NCBI GenBank assembly: GCA_913061335.1
Contig: CAJXTP010000196.1
Coordinates: forward strand, 1-5,532
DNA: 5,532 bases
Source of the DNA: an uncultured Loktanella sp.
GTDB taxonomy: Bacteria; Pseudomonadota; Alphaproteobacteria; Rhodobacterales; Rhodobacteraceae
Direction: 5' to 3'
The position numbers were made by a program, and so were the translations under genes. Positions 5,063 to 5,532 of the stretch are shown one piece after another; within the stretch, counting starts at the first letter, position 1; each line of letters starts with the position of its first letter. The notes under the pieces were generated by a model. It saw only the letters and a program-made list of their open reading frames with translations, ran no database searches and was not told the origin of the DNA.

Positions 5063-5224
5063 ATGCCAGATGACTAGGACCCCAGAAACGAAAACACCCA
5101 AAACCGTTGGCGCGGTTCGGGTGTCACTTCGTATGTCGGCAGATTGAACTGCACTTCTGAACAAGTGTTTCCTAGCAAATCTCAAACAAGATTTCAAGGA
5201 ATTCGTCTGCCCTCAATTTTTTGA
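5063..5224 (+). pseudogene. four-codon ORF (MPDD) or gene interrupted by an amber codon
   Basis: ATG 5063 has an excellent ribosome binding site, but the frame reads M-P-D-D and then TAG (5075-5077). Past the TAG the same frame stays open for 48 codons to TGA 5222-5224, beginning DPRNENTQNRWRGSGV, which is hydrophilic and protein-like. Two readings are possible: a small gene of about 53 codons inactivated by one nonsense mutation, or a deliberate short leader peptide ahead of the hairpin at 5094-5124. The interrupted frame crosses that hairpin, which argues a little against coding. No suppressor tRNA for UAG is visible; the tRNA-like element has anticodon UAU. Confidence 0.35.
5085..5124 (-). 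terminator. hairpin terminator acting on minus-strand transcripts
   Basis: ACACCC (5094-5099) pairs with GGGTGT (5119-5124), and AACCG (5102-5106) with CGGTT (5113-5117), around TTGGCG. On the minus strand the stem is followed by TTTTCGTTTC (5094 down to 5085), as in an intrinsic terminator. On the plus strand no T-run follows (CACTTCG). No minus-strand gene to its right is convincing, so what it terminates is unknown. In plus-strand RNA it would be a stable hairpin 17 bases after the TAG of the four-codon ORF. Confidence 0.55.
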
Positions 5225-5236
5225 GCTGCCTCAAAA
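5219..5236. repeat. inverted repeat TTTTGAG-CTGC-CTCAAAA
   Basis: Perfect 7-bp arms with a 4-base centre, overlapping the stop of the interrupted frame. It is AT-rich with no distinct T-run beyond the arms, so it is a weak terminator candidate at best. A GCGCG-type mini hairpin (CGCGC-GTA-GCGCG, at about 5240-5252) follows directly. Confidence 0.35.
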
Positions 5237-5390
5237 GCCCCGCGCGTAGCGCGTTTGGCTGGTGGTGAAGCTAATCCAAAATTTCGGTTGTGCACTTACT
5301 TCCCTCCCAGCGGGGGATTATTTGGCTTGCAATCTGAAGTTGAAAATATTGCATGTTGCCTAATGTCGGGCGGCGGCAGATTTCAGACCT
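5237..5390. other. spacer before the right-end gene
   Basis: No gene supported. The 60-codon minus-strand frame over 5271-5453 lacks a ribosome binding site and overlaps the better supported start at 5402. A promoter for the 5402 gene should lie here, but only weak candidates are seen (TTGAAA with TAATGT at 15 bp). Confidence 0.35.
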
Positions 5391-5401
5391 GAGGACACAA
5401 T

Positions 5402-5509
5402 ATGTCTTATCTTCCAGAGGGGGCCATGCGCCTTCCCAAACCGAGCACCGCAATGCGTCGGGTTTCTCTTACGTCACCATTTCACTTTAACGGGCAGACG
5501 GTCATTGGC
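5402..5509 (+). CDS. N-terminus of an unrecognised gene, cut by the adapter
   Basis: GAGGA (5391-5395) sits 6 bases before ATG 5402, a good ribosome binding site, and the frame is open to the end of genuine sequence. The 36 residues start MSYLPEGAMRLPKPSTAMRR and continue VSLTSPFHFNGQTVIG. They are basic and Pro-rich, then more hydrophobic; no signal peptide or known motif is visible. The frame also runs through the 23 adapter bases, adding LSLIHIS, which must be ignored. Too short to name. Confidence 0.45.
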
Positions 5510-5532
5510 CTGTCTCTTATACACATCTCCGA
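5510..5532 (+). other. Nextera sequencing adapter (artefact)
   Basis: CTGTCTCTTATACACATCT (5510-5528) is the 19-base Tn5 mosaic end used in Illumina Nextera libraries, here followed by CCGA, the start of the adapter tail that comes next in read-through sequence. It is untrimmed adapter and not part of the genome. Confidence 0.97.

Noticed and set aside
1..5509. CRISPR array, IS element or transposase
   Set aside because: No regularly spaced repeats, no terminal inverted repeats with target duplication and no transposase or integrase motifs were seen on either strand.

Overview
The window looks like a contig from a bacterial accessory region, most likely alphaproteobacterial (Rhodobacterales-like). 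That placement is an inference from the moderate GC content, the GGAG/GAGGAG ribosome binding sites and the general style of the proteins; no housekeeping marker confirms it. The last 23 bases (5510-5532) match the Illumina Nextera mosaic end plus CCGA, so they are library adapter and the biological sequence stops at about 5509.

Left part (1-1497): the 3' end of a gene of unknown function (1-216) overlaps the start of a small helical protein gene (200-466). A spacer with a perfect inverted repeat (550-569) follows, then a 268-residue protein (691-1497) with an RNNMFH signature that fits the HEPN RNase motif R-x4-H.

Middle part (1743-3710): the first 40 codons of an AAA/SMC-like ATPase, including an intact Walker A motif, end abruptly at a TGA and look like the stub left by a deletion. 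Next comes a complete AbiE-type (type IV) toxin-antitoxin operon. Its AbiEi-like antitoxin/repressor (2008-2673) overlaps the AbiEii nucleotidyltransferase toxin (2670-3710) by ATGA. Two copies of a GTCCGAA-n13-TTCGGAC inverted repeat, spaced 35 bp start to start, lie directly against the antitoxin start codon and are the likely autoregulatory operators. With the HEPN protein and the ATPase stub, this reads as a piece of a defence island that has been rearranged.

Right part (3711-5509): about 1.7 kb with no convincing long gene but several RNA-type signals. These are a minus-strand tRNA-like element with an encoded CCA, a long variable arm and a very short Sec-like D loop (4141-4231); a near-consensus sigma70 promoter (4525-4553) leading into a nested hairpin and, 244 nt after its expected start, a strong intrinsic terminator (4773-4804); a very well initiated four-codon ORF (5063-5077) running into a hairpin that would terminate minus-strand transcripts; and the start of a new gene with a good ribosome binding site (5402 onwards), cut by the adapter.

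Functionally, the AbiE pair should act as a self-regulated toxin-antitoxin or phage-abortive module. The HEPN protein may be an independent effector. The roles of the small genes and RNA candidates are unknown.
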